64,000 nucleotides of DNA from positions 310,001 to 374,000 of the forward strand of contig CBDHYI010000006.1 of NCBI GenBank assembly GCA_965275915.1. The letters run 5' to 3'. Origin of the DNA: JBDWFY01 sp965275915 (lineage in GTDB: Bacteria > Pseudomonadota > Alphaproteobacteria > Rhizobiales > Stappiaceae). Positions 16,250-25,581 of this stretch are shown in pieces. Made by a program: the position numbers and the translations under genes. The notes below the pieces were generated by a model. That model was not told the DNA's origin. It did no database searches and saw only the letters and a list, made by a program, of their open reading frames with translations. Every line of letters starts with the position of its first letter. Position 1 is the first letter of the stretch.

Positions 16250-17434
16250 TCATCTTGAAAGCAACCATGCACCCAGTTTGTCCCGTTCCTCCTGCGTCAT
16301 ACCGGTCTCATTTCCAAGCGGCATCGCATCTGAATGAACAGCCTGGGCCATCACCAGATCTGCATACCTTTCAAGATCGGACGTCGTAACAAGTTCCATG
16401 TTCTTGGGCGCCTCGTCAAACCCCTCATGTCGCGGGCTGGGTGCGTGACAGGTGGAACAATGAGCCGTGGTGATCTGCAGAATTTCCGCATCGGTGACCT
16501 CAAGTGTCGTCAGAGCGGCGTTGGTTCGGGGCATGGTCATGATGATGGCCGCAATCAATCCGACGGCAGCGACCGGCAGCGTCCAGGCGATTTTTCGGAG
16601 TGGATCGCCGGCGTCGTGGCGATTGAGGAAATGCCGCACCATCGCACCGATCAAAAGGATCAAGGCGACCAACAGCCAGGAATGCGGGTGCCCGGTGAGC
16701 AACGGATAATGATTGCTCACCATCAGGAGCAAAACCGGCAGGGTCAGGTAGTTGTTGTGAACCGACCGTTGCTTGCCTGTTGCACCCAGCTCCGGATCGG
16801 GGGCGTCTCCCTTAAGAAGGCTGGCGGTGATCTTCTTCTGGTTGGGGATGATAACGCCGAACACATTCACCGCCATGAGCGTTCCGATAAACGCGCCGAC
16901 ATGGATCAGAGCCCCGCGGCCGGAATAGACGTGAGTGAAAAGATAGGCTGAGACCATGATCAGAAGAAACACCAGAACCGCAAGCAAAGGCGTGTTTTTG
17001 CCGATCGCCGATTTACACAGCCGGTCATAGATGATCCATCCGCCCGCAAGCGAAAACACCGAGATCAGGACCGCTTCCATCGGTGTCATTGCGACCTTGG
17101 CCGGATCGATCAGATAGGCTGAGGCATTGAAGTAATATTGTGTGACAAGCAGCAGAAAACCGGTGACCCAGGTCAGATACGCCTCCCATTTGTACCAGAT
17201 CAGATCTTCAGGCAATTCCTTGGGCGCCACCGTATATTTTTCAACGTGATAGAATCCGCCGCCATGAACTTCCCAGGCCGTTCCGGCAACGCCTTCTTTC
17301 ATTTGCGCACGTTTCTTCAGCGAAAGATCGAGTGCAATGAAATAAAAGGATGTACCGATCCAGCCGATGCCCACAATCAGATGAGCCCAGCGCAAAAGCA
17401 GGTTTAGCCAGTCCGTCAGAAATGCTGCCGTCAT
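16250..17434 (-). CDS. puuD: membrane urate oxidase with cytochrome c domain
   Basis: 394 residues. PuuD-type enzymes oxidise urate to 5-hydroxyisourate and hand electrons to the respiratory chain instead of making hydrogen peroxide. The N-terminal ~310 residues hold about eight membrane helices, beginning LLLRWAHLIVGIGWIGTSFYF and including WEVHGGGFYHVEKY. The C-terminal part contains a single haem-c site, CSTCH (about residue 330), and a likely axial Met in SDAMPLGN, so this domain faces the periplasm. It lies between the ABC-importer genes and uraD, consistent with a continuous purine-to-allantoin route. Confidence 0.95.
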   Translation of the reverse strand: MTAAFLTDWLNLLLRWAHLIVGIGWIGTSFYFIALDLSLKKRAQMKEGVAGTAWEVHGGGFYHVEKYTVAPKELPEDLIWYKWEAYLTWVTGFLLLVTQYYFNASAYLIDPAKVAMTPMEAVLISVFSLAGGWIIYDRLCKSAIGKNTPLLAVLVFLLIMVSAYLFTHVYSGRGALIHVGAFIGTLMAVNVFGVIIPNQKKITASLLKGDAPDPELGATGKQRSVHNNYLTLPVLLLMVSNHYPLLTGHPHSWLLVALILLIGAMVRHFLNRHDAGDPLRKIAWTLPVAAVGLIAAIIMTMPRTNAALTTLEVTDAEILQITTAHCSTCHAPSPRHEGFDEAPKNMELVTTSDLERYADLVMAQAVHSDAMPLGNETGMTQEERDKLGAWLLSR

Positions 17435-17503
17435 ATTGAAAATACTTTGAAAAGCGTGGGGAAGAAGGAGGACAGAAACCCGCCCTCCCCTCTTTTGAGA
17501 GAT

Positions 17504-18568
17504 TTATTGCGGCAGCTGGTCATCAACGCCCTTGACATAAAAATTCATGCCAAGCAGAGCGCCGTCATCGGCTGTTTCGCCTTCCTTAAGCCATTCGGAG
17601 CCGTCCTGTTTGGTGATCGGTCCGGTGAAGGGTTTCAACTCTCCGCTGGTGATCATGTCCGCGGTCTTCTGTGCGGCGGCGGTGATATCTTCGGGCAGGT
17701 TCGTGTAAGGCGCCATCACGACCATTTTTGCATCAAAACCGCCCCATGTATCCTCACTTTTCCAGCTTCCGTCGAGCGCGGCTTTGGCACGGTCGACATA
17801 GTATTTGTTCCAGTCGTCGACGATTGCCGTCAACTGCGCCTTGGGAGCGAACCGGATCATGTCCGATGCCTGCCCAAAACCGATCACACCGCGTTCCTCT
17901 GCGACCTGAAGCGGCGCCGGGCTGTCGGTATGCTGGGTAATGATATCCGCGCCCTGGTCGATAAGCGCTTTGGCGGCGTCGGCTTCCTTGCCCGGATCGT
18001 ACCAGGTGTTCACCCAGACCACCTTCAGTTTGAAGTCCGGGTTGACCGTCTGCGCCCCCAACATGAACGAGTTGATCCCGCGTACCACTTCCGGGATCGG
18101 GAATGAGGCAACGTATCCGGCCGTTCCGGTTTTCGACATTTTGGCGGCAATCTGTCCGATCACGTAACGGCCCTCGTAAAAGCGCGCCGAATAGGTCGAG
18201 ACATTGTCCGCGCGCTTGTAACCCGTTGCGTGTTCGAATTTTACATCGGGAAACTTCTTGGCAACCTTAAGGGTTGGGTTCATGAAGCCGAAGGATGTCG
18301 TGAAAATCAGGTTGTTTCCATCGCGGGCAAGCCGTTCGATGGCGCGTTCTGCATCCGGTCCTTCAGAAACGTTTTCGACGTAGGTTGTTTCAACCTGATC
18401 GCCCAGTGCTTCTTCAATTGCCAGGCGCCCCTGGTTGTGCTGGTAAGACCAGCCGTGATCTCCGATCGGGCCGACATAAACAAAGCCGACTTTCAATTTT
18501 TCTGCCTGTGCAGCCCCGGCTGCCAAACTCAACGCCAGGCCGGCGGCCAAACTGATTATTTTACGCAT
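17504..18568 (-). CDS. BMP family ABC transporter substrate-binding protein (purine/nucleoside)
   Basis: 354 residues. A clear signal peptide (MRKIISLAAGLALSLAAGAAQA) precedes a basic-membrane-protein fold: LKVGFVYVGPIGDHGWSYQHNQG, NLIFTTSFGFMN, and DIITQHTDSPAPLQVAEERG. BMP proteins bind nucleosides or purines in the periplasm and feed ABC importers like the one encoded immediately upstream. ATG 18568 gives the signal peptide exactly; the frame extends further upstream but encodes nonsense antisense to the permease. Context with xdhABC and puuD suggests xanthine, hypoxanthine, urate or a nucleoside as ligand. Confidence 0.93.
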   Translation of the reverse strand: MRKIISLAAGLALSLAAGAAQAEKLKVGFVYVGPIGDHGWSYQHNQGRLAIEEALGDQVETTYVENVSEGPDAERAIERLARDGNNLIFTTSFGFMNPTLKVAKKFPDVKFEHATGYKRADNVSTYSARFYEGRYVIGQIAAKMSKTGTAGYVASFPIPEVVRGINSFMLGAQTVNPDFKLKVVWVNTWYDPGKEADAAKALIDQGADIITQHTDSPAPLQVAEERGVIGFGQASDMIRFAPKAQLTAIVDDWNKYYVDRAKAALDGSWKSEDTWGGFDAKMVVMAPYTNLPEDITAAAQKTADMITSGELKPFTGPITKQDGSEWLKEGETADDGALLGMNFYVKGVDDQLPQ

Positions 18569-18657
18569 TGTCACAATTCCCTTGCTTCTGCGGTTTCTTC
18601 CTGGAAGGTCAGGCCGGCAGAGTGGACCGCTTCCACCCGGCCGGTGTTTTTGCCGGA

Positions 18658-19578
18658 CTACCTGTCCGGGACGAATGGTTGCGCCAGACAGGCTGGCGTA
18701 TTGGCTCGTGTCAGCTCCCGGTTGCGCGATATGATGACCAGAACAGCGATTGTAGCGAGATACGGCAAAGCGGACAGAAACTGGGACGGAATGGCAATGC
18801 CGTATGCCTGCGCGTGAAATTGCAGGATGGTGACTGCGCCGAAAAGATAGGCCCCGGCAGCGACGCGCATTGGCCGCCAGCTCGCAAATACCACCAGCGC
18901 CAGGGCTATCCAGCCCCGCCCTGCCGTCATGCCCTCTATCCATTGCGGCGTATAGGCCAACGACAAATACCCTCCGGCGAGGCCTGCGCAGGCACCTCCG
19001 AATAAAATGCAAAGGTAGCGGACGCGGATAACGGAATATCCCAGTGCGTGAGCGGAGGCGTGATTGTCGCCGACGGCACGGATGATCAGTCCGTAGCGGC
19101 TCTTGAAAAGAAGCCAGGAAACGAAGAAAACCAGAAAGATCGACAGATAGACAAGCGCATCCTGTCCGAAGATCAGCGGGCCGATCAGGGGAAGATCGCT
19201 CAAGCCGGGGATGGCCAGCTGCGGCATGTCAAGGCCCGGCTCTCCGATAAAGGCCTCTCCGATCATACCGGAAAGTCCAAGGCCGAGCAGCGTCAGCGCC
19301 AGGCCGGTCGCGACCTGATTTGTTACAAGATTGAGTGTCAGAAATCCGAACAACAGCGACATTGCCATGCCGGCCGCAAGGGCCGCCAAAACACCCACGA
19401 ACGTTGAGCCCGAAGCGTGGGCGCCTGCAAACCCGGCAACCGCGCCGACGATCATCATGCCTTCGACACCGAGATTGAGAACGCCGGATCGTTCCACGAC
19501 CAGTTCGCCGATCGCAGCCAGAAGCAATGGTGTTGCAGCTGTAATGATTGTCAGAAGAACCGCTTCGAGCCCGCTCAT
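18658..19578 (-). CDS. ABC transporter permease (BMP-type purine/nucleoside importer)
   Basis: 306 residues, eight to nine membrane helices. It begins LEAVLLTIITAATPLLLAAIGELVVERSGVLN-like and contains NLGVEGMMIVGAV, the block typical of the shorter permease of BMP-linked nucleoside importers (RbsC superfamily). Its ATG overlaps the stop of the first permease gene by four bases, so the two membrane subunits should be made together as a heterodimer. The gene for the binding protein starts 89 bases downstream. Confidence 0.92.
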   Translation of the reverse strand: MSGLEAVLLTIITAATPLLLAAIGELVVERSGVLNLGVEGMMIVGAVAGFAGAHASGSTFVGVLAALAAGMAMSLLFGFLTLNLVTNQVATGLALTLLGLGLSGMIGEAFIGEPGLDMPQLAIPGLSDLPLIGPLIFGQDALVYLSIFLVFFVSWLLFKSRYGLIIRAVGDNHASAHALGYSVIRVRYLCILFGGACAGLAGGYLSLAYTPQWIEGMTAGRGWIALALVVFASWRPMRVAAGAYLFGAVTILQFHAQAYGIAIPSQFLSALPYLATIAVLVIISRNRELTRANTPACLAQPFVPDR

Positions 19579-20663
19579 GCCGAGATTCCTTCTTCAGCGA
19601 CCTTTGCCGGACGTCGAAATCTGATGCGATAAAGAATCAGCGTGTCGCAGGCCAGAACGAAAAAGAGCAGCATTCCCTGGAAAACACGGGTGGTCTTGTC
19701 CGAAATGCCGAGCTGTACCTGTGCGGCCTCTCCACCGATATAGGACAGGGCCAGAAGCAGTCCGGCCAGAAGCACGCCAATCGGATTAAGGCGTCCCAGG
19801 AAAGCGACGATGATCGCTGTAAAACCGTATCCGGGAGAAATAACCGGCGTGAGCTGGCCGATCGTCCCGGAGACTTCGGCGATTCCTGCAAGCCCGGCAA
19901 GGCCGCCGGAGAGGAGGAACGCGAACCAGACCATTTTCCTCTGGGAAAATCCGGCAAACCGTCCGGCCCTGGGCGCTTGCCCAAGAACGCGGATTTCAAA
20001 TCCTTTCAAGGATCGCGTCAGGACGAACGTCATCACAACGACCACAACAAGCGCGAATATGGTCCCCCAATGCATGCGTCCTTCGGCAATGTTGGGGAGA
20101 ATTGTAGCGTCCGAAAACAAACGGCTTTCGGGAAAATTGAAACCGTCCGGATCGCGCCACGGACCCCGAACGAGCCAGTCCAGGATGAGCTGGGCCACAT
20201 AGACCAGCATGAGGCTGGTCAGGATCTCGTTCGTCCCAAAGCGCGTTTTCAAAAAAGCCGGTATGGACGCCCAGACCATGCCGCCCAAAACACCGAACAC
20301 CAGCATGGCCGGGAGAGTCAGCGGGCTTTCCCACTCATAAAGGACAATCGGGAAAAAACACCCGAACAGCGCCCCCATGGTGAACTGACCTTCGGCGCCG
20401 ATATTCCAGTTGTTTGACAGATAGCAGACCGATAAGCCGCACCCGATCAGCACGAGCGGTGTGGCCTTGACCGCAAGCTCCTCCAGCGACCAGCCCGCGG
20501 TCAGAGGGTCGATAAAATAGGAGTACAGACCCTTCAGCGGGTTGATGCCCAGGAGCGCGAACATAATCGCGCCGAACAGAACCGTCAGGGCGATCGCAAT
20601 GATCGGCGACAAAATCGCCATCACGCGTGACTGGCCGGACCTTTTTTCCAGTTCAAGCCGCAT
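19575..20663 (-). CDS. ABC transporter permease (BMP-type purine/nucleoside importer)
   Basis: About 362 residues, the longer of the two permeases. Membrane segments include AIALTVLFGAIMFALLG and VISPGYGFTAIIVAFLGRLNP; the IGAEGQFTMGALFG motif is the counterpart of the one in the partner permease. ATG 20663 is preferred over a TTG at 20690; it overlaps the ATPase gene by 11 bases. The subunit forms the channel with its neighbour and is driven by the double-ABC ATPase encoded upstream. Confidence 0.9.
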   Translation of the reverse strand: MRLELEKRSGQSRVMAILSPIIAIALTVLFGAIMFALLGINPLKGLYSYFIDPLTAGWSLEELAVKATPLVLIGCGLSVCYLSNNWNIGAEGQFTMGALFGCFFPIVLYEWESPLTLPAMLVFGVLGGMVWASIPAFLKTRFGTNEILTSLMLVYVAQLILDWLVRGPWRDPDGFNFPESRLFSDATILPNIAEGRMHWGTIFALVVVVVMTFVLTRSLKGFEIRVLGQAPRAGRFAGFSQRKMVWFAFLLSGGLAGLAGIAEVSGTIGQLTPVISPGYGFTAIIVAFLGRLNPIGVLLAGLLLALSYIGGEAAQVQLGISDKTTRVFQGMLLFFVLACDTLILYRIRFRRPAKVAEEGISA

Positions 20664-22200
20664 GGTGGTCGGCCCCTGCCTTTTCGCCAAGTCCGCCCAT
20701 CAGCAACCCGATTTTCTCCCGCGTCATGTTTTCCGCCGGTTCGGCATCGGACAATTGCCCGCGCGAAATAACGGCGATCCGGTCTGCAATTTCGAAAATT
20801 TCATCAAGATCCTGACTGAGGACCAGAATCGCGGACCCGGAACGGGCCAGATCCACCAACGACTGTCTGATGAGGGCCGCAGCCCCCGCATCTACACCCC
20901 ATGTCGGCTGATTGACGACCAGAACATCGGGTTCGTGCAGCAGTTCCCGGCCGACGACGAACTTCTGCAGATTTCCGCCGGAGAGCGATCGTGCTTCGGG
21001 CGTGTCGTGGCTCATCCGGACGTCAAAACGGCTTTTGATATCTTTCTCCAGGCGTCCTGCATGGGAATTGCGGACGACCCCGCCTGAGACAATATCGTCA
21101 TCTGCCGCATGGCGGGTCAGAATGACATTATCCGGCAGAAGCATTCCCGGAACCGCGCCATGACCGAGGCGTTCCTCAGGAACAAAGGCGGCACCGGCTT
21201 TTCGCCGCCCCGATATGCCGACCGCGCCAAAATCCCGACCGTCTATTTTGATGGCGGAAGGCTCTTCCGCAAGACGCTCACCGGACAGGGCATCGAACAG
21301 CTCACCCTGCCCGTTTCCGGCGATTCCGGCAATCGCCACCAGTTCTCCGGCATGCACGTTTAAGGTGATGTTTTTCAGAGACACCGAGAACGGCCCGTCC
21401 TGCGGCAGCGACAGGCGATCAACGGCAAGGCGGACCGCGCCGACGTCACCTGCCCGGTTTTCCGCTTTCACAGCATCGATATCGGCCCCGACCATCATAC
21501 GGGCGAGTGAGGCCGGCGTTTCCTCTTGCGGATCGCAATTTGCCACCACCTTGCCGTGCCGCAGAATTGTGGCGTTGTGGCACAGGGTTTTCACCTCTTC
21601 CAGGCGATGGGAAATGTAGAGGATGGCGCATCCCTCCTCGGCAAGGCGGTTCAGCGTCTCAAAAAGCTGGTCTGCCTCCTGCGGCGTCAGGACGGATGTG
21701 GGTTCATCCATAATCAGAAGCGTGGGTTCCTGAAGCAGGCAGCGGACAATTTCGATACGCTGGCGTTCGCCGACACTGAGATCGGCAACGATCGCATGCG
21801 GATCGAGCGGCAGACCGTATTCCGCCGAAACAGAGCGGACCTTTTTCGCAAGCGTGCCAAGGTCGTCCTTTGTGCTGAGCGCCAGCGCGATGTTTTCGAC
21901 GACATTCAGGGCCTCAAACAGAGAAAAATGCTGGAACACCATGCCGATGCCCAGATCCCTGGCTTTGCCGGGGGACCCGATCGTGACCGGTTTCCCCTGC
22001 CACAGAATTTGCCCCGAATTGGGCTCCAGCGCACCGTACAGGATTTTCACCAGGGTAGACTTACCGGCACCGTTTTCGCCAAGCAAGGCATGGATTTCCC
22101 CCTTGTTGATACGGAAATTCACATGATCGTTGGCTTTGATATCGCCAAATTGCTTGACGATGTCGCTTGCCTCCAGAAGCACGTCCCCCGCTTCGCTCAT
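20653..22200 (-). CDS. ABC transporter ATP-binding protein, double cassette (BMP-type importer)
   Basis: 515 residues with two ABC domains. The first has Walker A GENGAGKST (~40-48), signature LSVGERQRIEI and Walker B LLIMDEPTS. The second has a degenerate Walker A (GIAGNGQGE) but an intact signature LSGGNLQKFVVGRE, the normal asymmetry of RbsA/NupO-type ATPases. It energises the two downstream permeases. Order ATPase-permease-permease-binding protein, with overlaps, indicates one operon downstream of xdhC (49-base gap). Confidence 0.94.
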   Translation of the reverse strand: MSEAGDVLLEASDIVKQFGDIKANDHVNFRINKGEIHALLGENGAGKSTLVKILYGALEPNSGQILWQGKPVTIGSPGKARDLGIGMVFQHFSLFEALNVVENIALALSTKDDLGTLAKKVRSVSAEYGLPLDPHAIVADLSVGERQRIEIVRCLLQEPTLLIMDEPTSVLTPQEADQLFETLNRLAEEGCAILYISHRLEEVKTLCHNATILRHGKVVANCDPQEETPASLARMMVGADIDAVKAENRAGDVGAVRLAVDRLSLPQDGPFSVSLKNITLNVHAGELVAIAGIAGNGQGELFDALSGERLAEEPSAIKIDGRDFGAVGISGRRKAGAAFVPEERLGHGAVPGMLLPDNVILTRHAADDDIVSGGVVRNSHAGRLEKDIKSRFDVRMSHDTPEARSLSGGNLQKFVVGRELLHEPDVLVVNQPTWGVDAGAAALIRQSLVDLARSGSAILVLSQDLDEIFEIADRIAVISRGQLSDAEPAENMTREKIGLLMGGLGEKAGADHHAA

Positions 22201-22249
22201 TGGCTTTGATCCCCCCTGCCGGCGTCACCGGCAAAATCGGCCCATCCGA

Positions 22250-23263
22250 TCATCCTGCCCAGCCGCCTTTGCTTATTATGTTTTCCGCCCGAAATGACCG
22301 GCCCTCTTTGAGCGTTTCGTCCACGGCGAGCAACTGGGCAGCTGTGGAAACCGCTATTGCTGAAGGTTCTTTTGAGCGGATGCCAGAAATCCCGATCGGG
22401 CACACCAAAGATGCCAGTTGTTCCTTTGACAAGCCGCTTTTCAGCATCCGGCTGATGAACCGCGCTTTTTTGGTCTTGCTGCCGATCAGTCCGACATAGG
22501 AAAATCGCCCGTCGACCAGTGCGGCACGGGTAATCTCCAGATCAAGCGGATGGTCATGCGTCATAACCAGCACCAGGCTGCCGGGATCGGCAGAGGCAAG
22601 TTCCTGCTGCGGTTCACCGCTCAGGATGCATTGGAAATTGCCCGGAACCGCCTTTGGAAACTGACCGGGCCGGGAATCGATCCATTTGACTGAAAACGGC
22701 AATGTCGCCAAAGCCAGCATCAATGCCTGTCCGACATGCCCGGCTCCGAACAGATAAACCGACCGCCGTTTTTCTCCGAAAGTTTCGATAAACTGGCCGT
22801 CTTCCTTCATCGGACTGAGGGATGTGCCGGCCGCTTCGGAGAAAACGCGCCTGTCAAATCCGCCGTTCCCGTCGAGGCATAAAAGGCATTGAAACGGACC
22901 GGCCTGTTCAAGCTCCTGCAGGCTCCGTACGTCCGGTTGCGCGGTCGGTTCAAGCCTTTCAAAACCAAGCACAACCGTGCCACCGCAACATTGGCCCAGG
23001 CTCGGGCCCAGAGCCATGGTTTGTGCGACAACGCGATGCGGTTGATCGCCGGTTTCACACAGATGCCTCTGCGCTTCCCTGATCGCTTCCCATTCCAGCG
23101 TGCCGCCACCGATGGTGCCGGAGAAACTTCCGTCGGAGAGTACGATCATGTGTGTCCCGGGTTCCCGGGGCGCGGAGCCGCGACTTTTTAAGACCGATAC
23201 CAGGACACAGGCCCGGCCAGATTCGAGATGTTCAGCGATGTGTTGCCAGACGCCCATCATCAT
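22250..23263 (-). CDS. xdhC: xanthine dehydrogenase accessory protein
   Basis: 337 residues. XdhC binds molybdenum cofactor, promotes its sulfuration and delivers it to XdhB. The N-terminal domain has VSVLKSRGSAPREPGTHMIV and GTIGGGTLEWEAIREA; the C-terminal Rossmann domain has VYLFGAGHVGQALMLAL and MTHDHPLDLEITRAAL. The gene begins with three ATGs in a row (23263, 23260, 23257), the first overlapping the xdhB stop by four bases, so coupling with xdhB is likely. Confidence 0.95.
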   Translation of the reverse strand: MMMGVWQHIAEHLESGRACVLVSVLKSRGSAPREPGTHMIVLSDGSFSGTIGGGTLEWEAIREAQRHLCETGDQPHRVVAQTMALGPSLGQCCGGTVVLGFERLEPTAQPDVRSLQELEQAGPFQCLLCLDGNGGFDRRVFSEAAGTSLSPMKEDGQFIETFGEKRRSVYLFGAGHVGQALMLALATLPFSVKWIDSRPGQFPKAVPGNFQCILSGEPQQELASADPGSLVLVMTHDHPLDLEITRAALVDGRFSYVGLIGSKTKKARFISRMLKSGLSKEQLASLVCPIGISGIRSKEPSAIAVSTAAQLLAVDETLKEGRSFRAENIISKGGWAG

Positions 23264-25581
23264 TTTCCGGAGATCTTAATCAGGTTGACAGCTTTCATGA
23301 TCGCTTCGGGTGTGGCCGGCGCATCGAGTTGCGGGACAATCCCCGGTTTCAGGCTCGCGATAGCATCGACGATGGCACAGAAAACGGAATTGGCAAGCAT
23401 CAGCGGAGGTTCTCCGACAGCCTTCGACCGATAGACAGTCTCTTCAGGATTGCCTTCGGAATGCCAGAGGCCGATGTTGAATTCATCCGGCAGATCGGTG
23501 GCGGTGGGAATCTTGTATGTTGAGGGTGCGTGTGTCGTCAGTTGGCCTTTTTCGTTCCAGACAAGCTCCTCCGTCGTCAGCCAGCCGGCGCCCTGAATGA
23601 AGCCACCCTCAATCTGACCGATATCGATGGCTGAATTCAGAGACTTGCCGACATCGTGCAGGATATCGACACGGTCGACCGACAACTCGCCGGTCATCAC
23701 ATCGATGGTGACTTCGGAACAGGCCGCACCATACGCAAAATAGAGAAACGGCCGCCCGGTTGCGGCGTCCCTGTCCCAGGTGATTTTCGGTGTGGCATAA
23801 AATCCGGCCGCTGAAAGCTGGATACGGGCGAGATGCGCCTCCCTGGCGAGTTGTGACAAGGGTACGCTCTCGCTGCCGATGAGGACCTGATTGTCGGCAA
23901 AGCGGATCGTGTCTTCCGCGACCTGAAACTTTTCTGCGGCGAAAGCCGTAAGCCGCGCCCTGATCGTCTCTGCGCCGTTCTTCGCGGCCATGCCATTCAG
24001 GTCGGATCCCGCAGATGCTGCCGTCGGACCGGAATTCGGAACCTTTCCGGTATGGGTGGCGGTGATTTTCACCCGCTCCAAATCGATGCCGAAGACTTCG
24101 GCGACGACCTGAGCGACTTTAACAAACAGGCCCTGCCCCATCTCGGTGCCGCTGTGATTGAGGTGAACGGACCCGTCGGTATAGAGGTGGACAAGCGCGC
24201 CGGCCTGATTGAGATGGATCAGCGTGAACGAGATACCGAACTTGACGGGTGTGAGGGCGAGGCCCTTTTTGAGTATGTGGTTTTGGGCATTGAATTCACT
24301 GATTTTTGCTCGTCTGGCACGATACTCGGATTTCTCTTCAAGCACGGACACGATGCCGTGCAGCGTTTCCACTTCTTCGACGGGCATGCCGTAGGGCGTC
24401 AGATTGCGATCCGCCGTGTAGAAATTTCGTCTGCGGACATCGAGCGGGTCTTCGTCGCGGGTGATGGCAATGGCATCCAGAACCCGTTCTGCTGCCAGCA
24501 TACCCTGCGGTCCGCCAAAACCCCGGAATGCCGTATTTGTGCAGGTATTGGTGCGCATTCGCCGTGAGCGGATGGTTACTTCAGGATAATAGTAACTTGA
24601 ATCGGCGTGGAACATTGCCCGATCGTTGATCCCGAGCGAAAGGTCTGCCGAATATCCGCACCGGCTGTTGAGAGCGAGATCCAGCGCCCGGATCCGTCCA
24701 TCCTCTTCAACCGAAACGTCCCACTTGACGAGGAAGTCATGCCGTTTGCCGGTCATGATCATATCGTCGTCCCGGTCGAGCCGGACCTTGCACGGCCGGC
24801 CTGTTACTTTGACGCCGAGCGCTGCCAGCGCCGCCCACTGGTTGGCCTGACTTTCCTTGCCGCCGAAGCCGCCGCCCATCCGGCGCACGAGAATGGTGAT
24901 GTCCGCATCCTGAACGCCGAGGATTTTGGCGACGACATGCTGGACTTCACTGGGATATTGGGTCGAGGAATGAATGAGAATGTCATCGTCTTCGCCGGGA
25001 AAAGCAAAGGCGGCCTGACCTTCAAGGTAAAAATGTTCCTGACCGCCGATTGAAAACTCGCCGCTGAGGCGCGCTGCGCCCTCTTTCAGCGCCTTTTCCG
25101 GTTGACCGCGCCCAAAGGAGTAATCCGGCAGAACGGTTTTATCTTCGTCCAGCGCATCTCTTACGCTGATCAAAGGTGTCAGGGGTTGTGTTTCAAATGT
25201 CGCCAGGCGCGCTGCACGGCGTGCCTGATCGCGTGTCTGAGCAAGAACAGCGAAAGCCACCTGACCGTGAAACAGGATCTCCCGATCTACAAAAACCGGA
25301 TCACCGCCAAAGGAGCCCGACCAATCGTTGGTGCCGGGAATATCGTCGGCGGTCAGCACTGCGATGACGCCGGGCGCGGCTCGGACTTTTTCGAGATTCA
25401 TCGACGCCAGGGTCGCATGAACCGCATCCGGGCACCATCCGGGAACGAGATGAAGCGTTCCTTCAGGTTCCAAAATGTCATCGATATAGGTTGCACTGCC
25501 GGCTACATGCTTAGCCGCGCTGTCGTGGCGAATGGGTTTTCGAACGGTTTTGTAGTTCTGTTCCTGTTTCTCAGACAGCAT
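23260..25581 (-). CDS. xdhB: xanthine dehydrogenase, molybdopterin-binding subunit
   Basis: 773 residues. It holds the molybdenum cofactor and oxidises hypoxanthine and xanthine to urate. Diagnostic blocks are RRMGGGFGGKESQ, AFRGFGGPQG, and near the C-terminus KAVGEPPLML, whose Glu is the catalytic base. ATG 25581 yields the conserved N-terminus (VRKPIRHDSAAKHVAGSATY, with the dimer-forming end of the first domain); the upstream extension in this frame is antisense to nothing useful and lies inside xdhA. The start overlaps xdhA by 11 bases. Confidence 0.96.
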   Translation of the reverse strand: MLSEKQEQNYKTVRKPIRHDSAAKHVAGSATYIDDILEPEGTLHLVPGWCPDAVHATLASMNLEKVRAAPGVIAVLTADDIPGTNDWSGSFGGDPVFVDREILFHGQVAFAVLAQTRDQARRAARLATFETQPLTPLISVRDALDEDKTVLPDYSFGRGQPEKALKEGAARLSGEFSIGGQEHFYLEGQAAFAFPGEDDDILIHSSTQYPSEVQHVVAKILGVQDADITILVRRMGGGFGGKESQANQWAALAALGVKVTGRPCKVRLDRDDDMIMTGKRHDFLVKWDVSVEEDGRIRALDLALNSRCGYSADLSLGINDRAMFHADSSYYYPEVTIRSRRMRTNTCTNTAFRGFGGPQGMLAAERVLDAIAITRDEDPLDVRRRNFYTADRNLTPYGMPVEEVETLHGIVSVLEEKSEYRARRAKISEFNAQNHILKKGLALTPVKFGISFTLIHLNQAGALVHLYTDGSVHLNHSGTEMGQGLFVKVAQVVAEVFGIDLERVKITATHTGKVPNSGPTAASAGSDLNGMAAKNGAETIRARLTAFAAEKFQVAEDTIRFADNQVLIGSESVPLSQLAREAHLARIQLSAAGFYATPKITWDRDAATGRPFLYFAYGAACSEVTIDVMTGELSVDRVDILHDVGKSLNSAIDIGQIEGGFIQGAGWLTTEELVWNEKGQLTTHAPSTYKIPTATDLPDEFNIGLWHSEGNPEETVYRSKAVGEPPLMLANSVFCAIVDAIASLKPGIVPQLDAPATPEAIMKAVNLIKISGK

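Noticed and set aside
18230..18245. GTTCGAAT resembling a tRNA T-loop
   Set aside because: It lies inside the substrate-binding protein gene and no cloverleaf can be formed around it. No other tRNA signal was found in the window.
19548..20417. A 289-codon plus-strand frame
   Set aside because: Antisense to the ABC permeases; charged, low-complexity translation typical of reversed membrane-protein codons.
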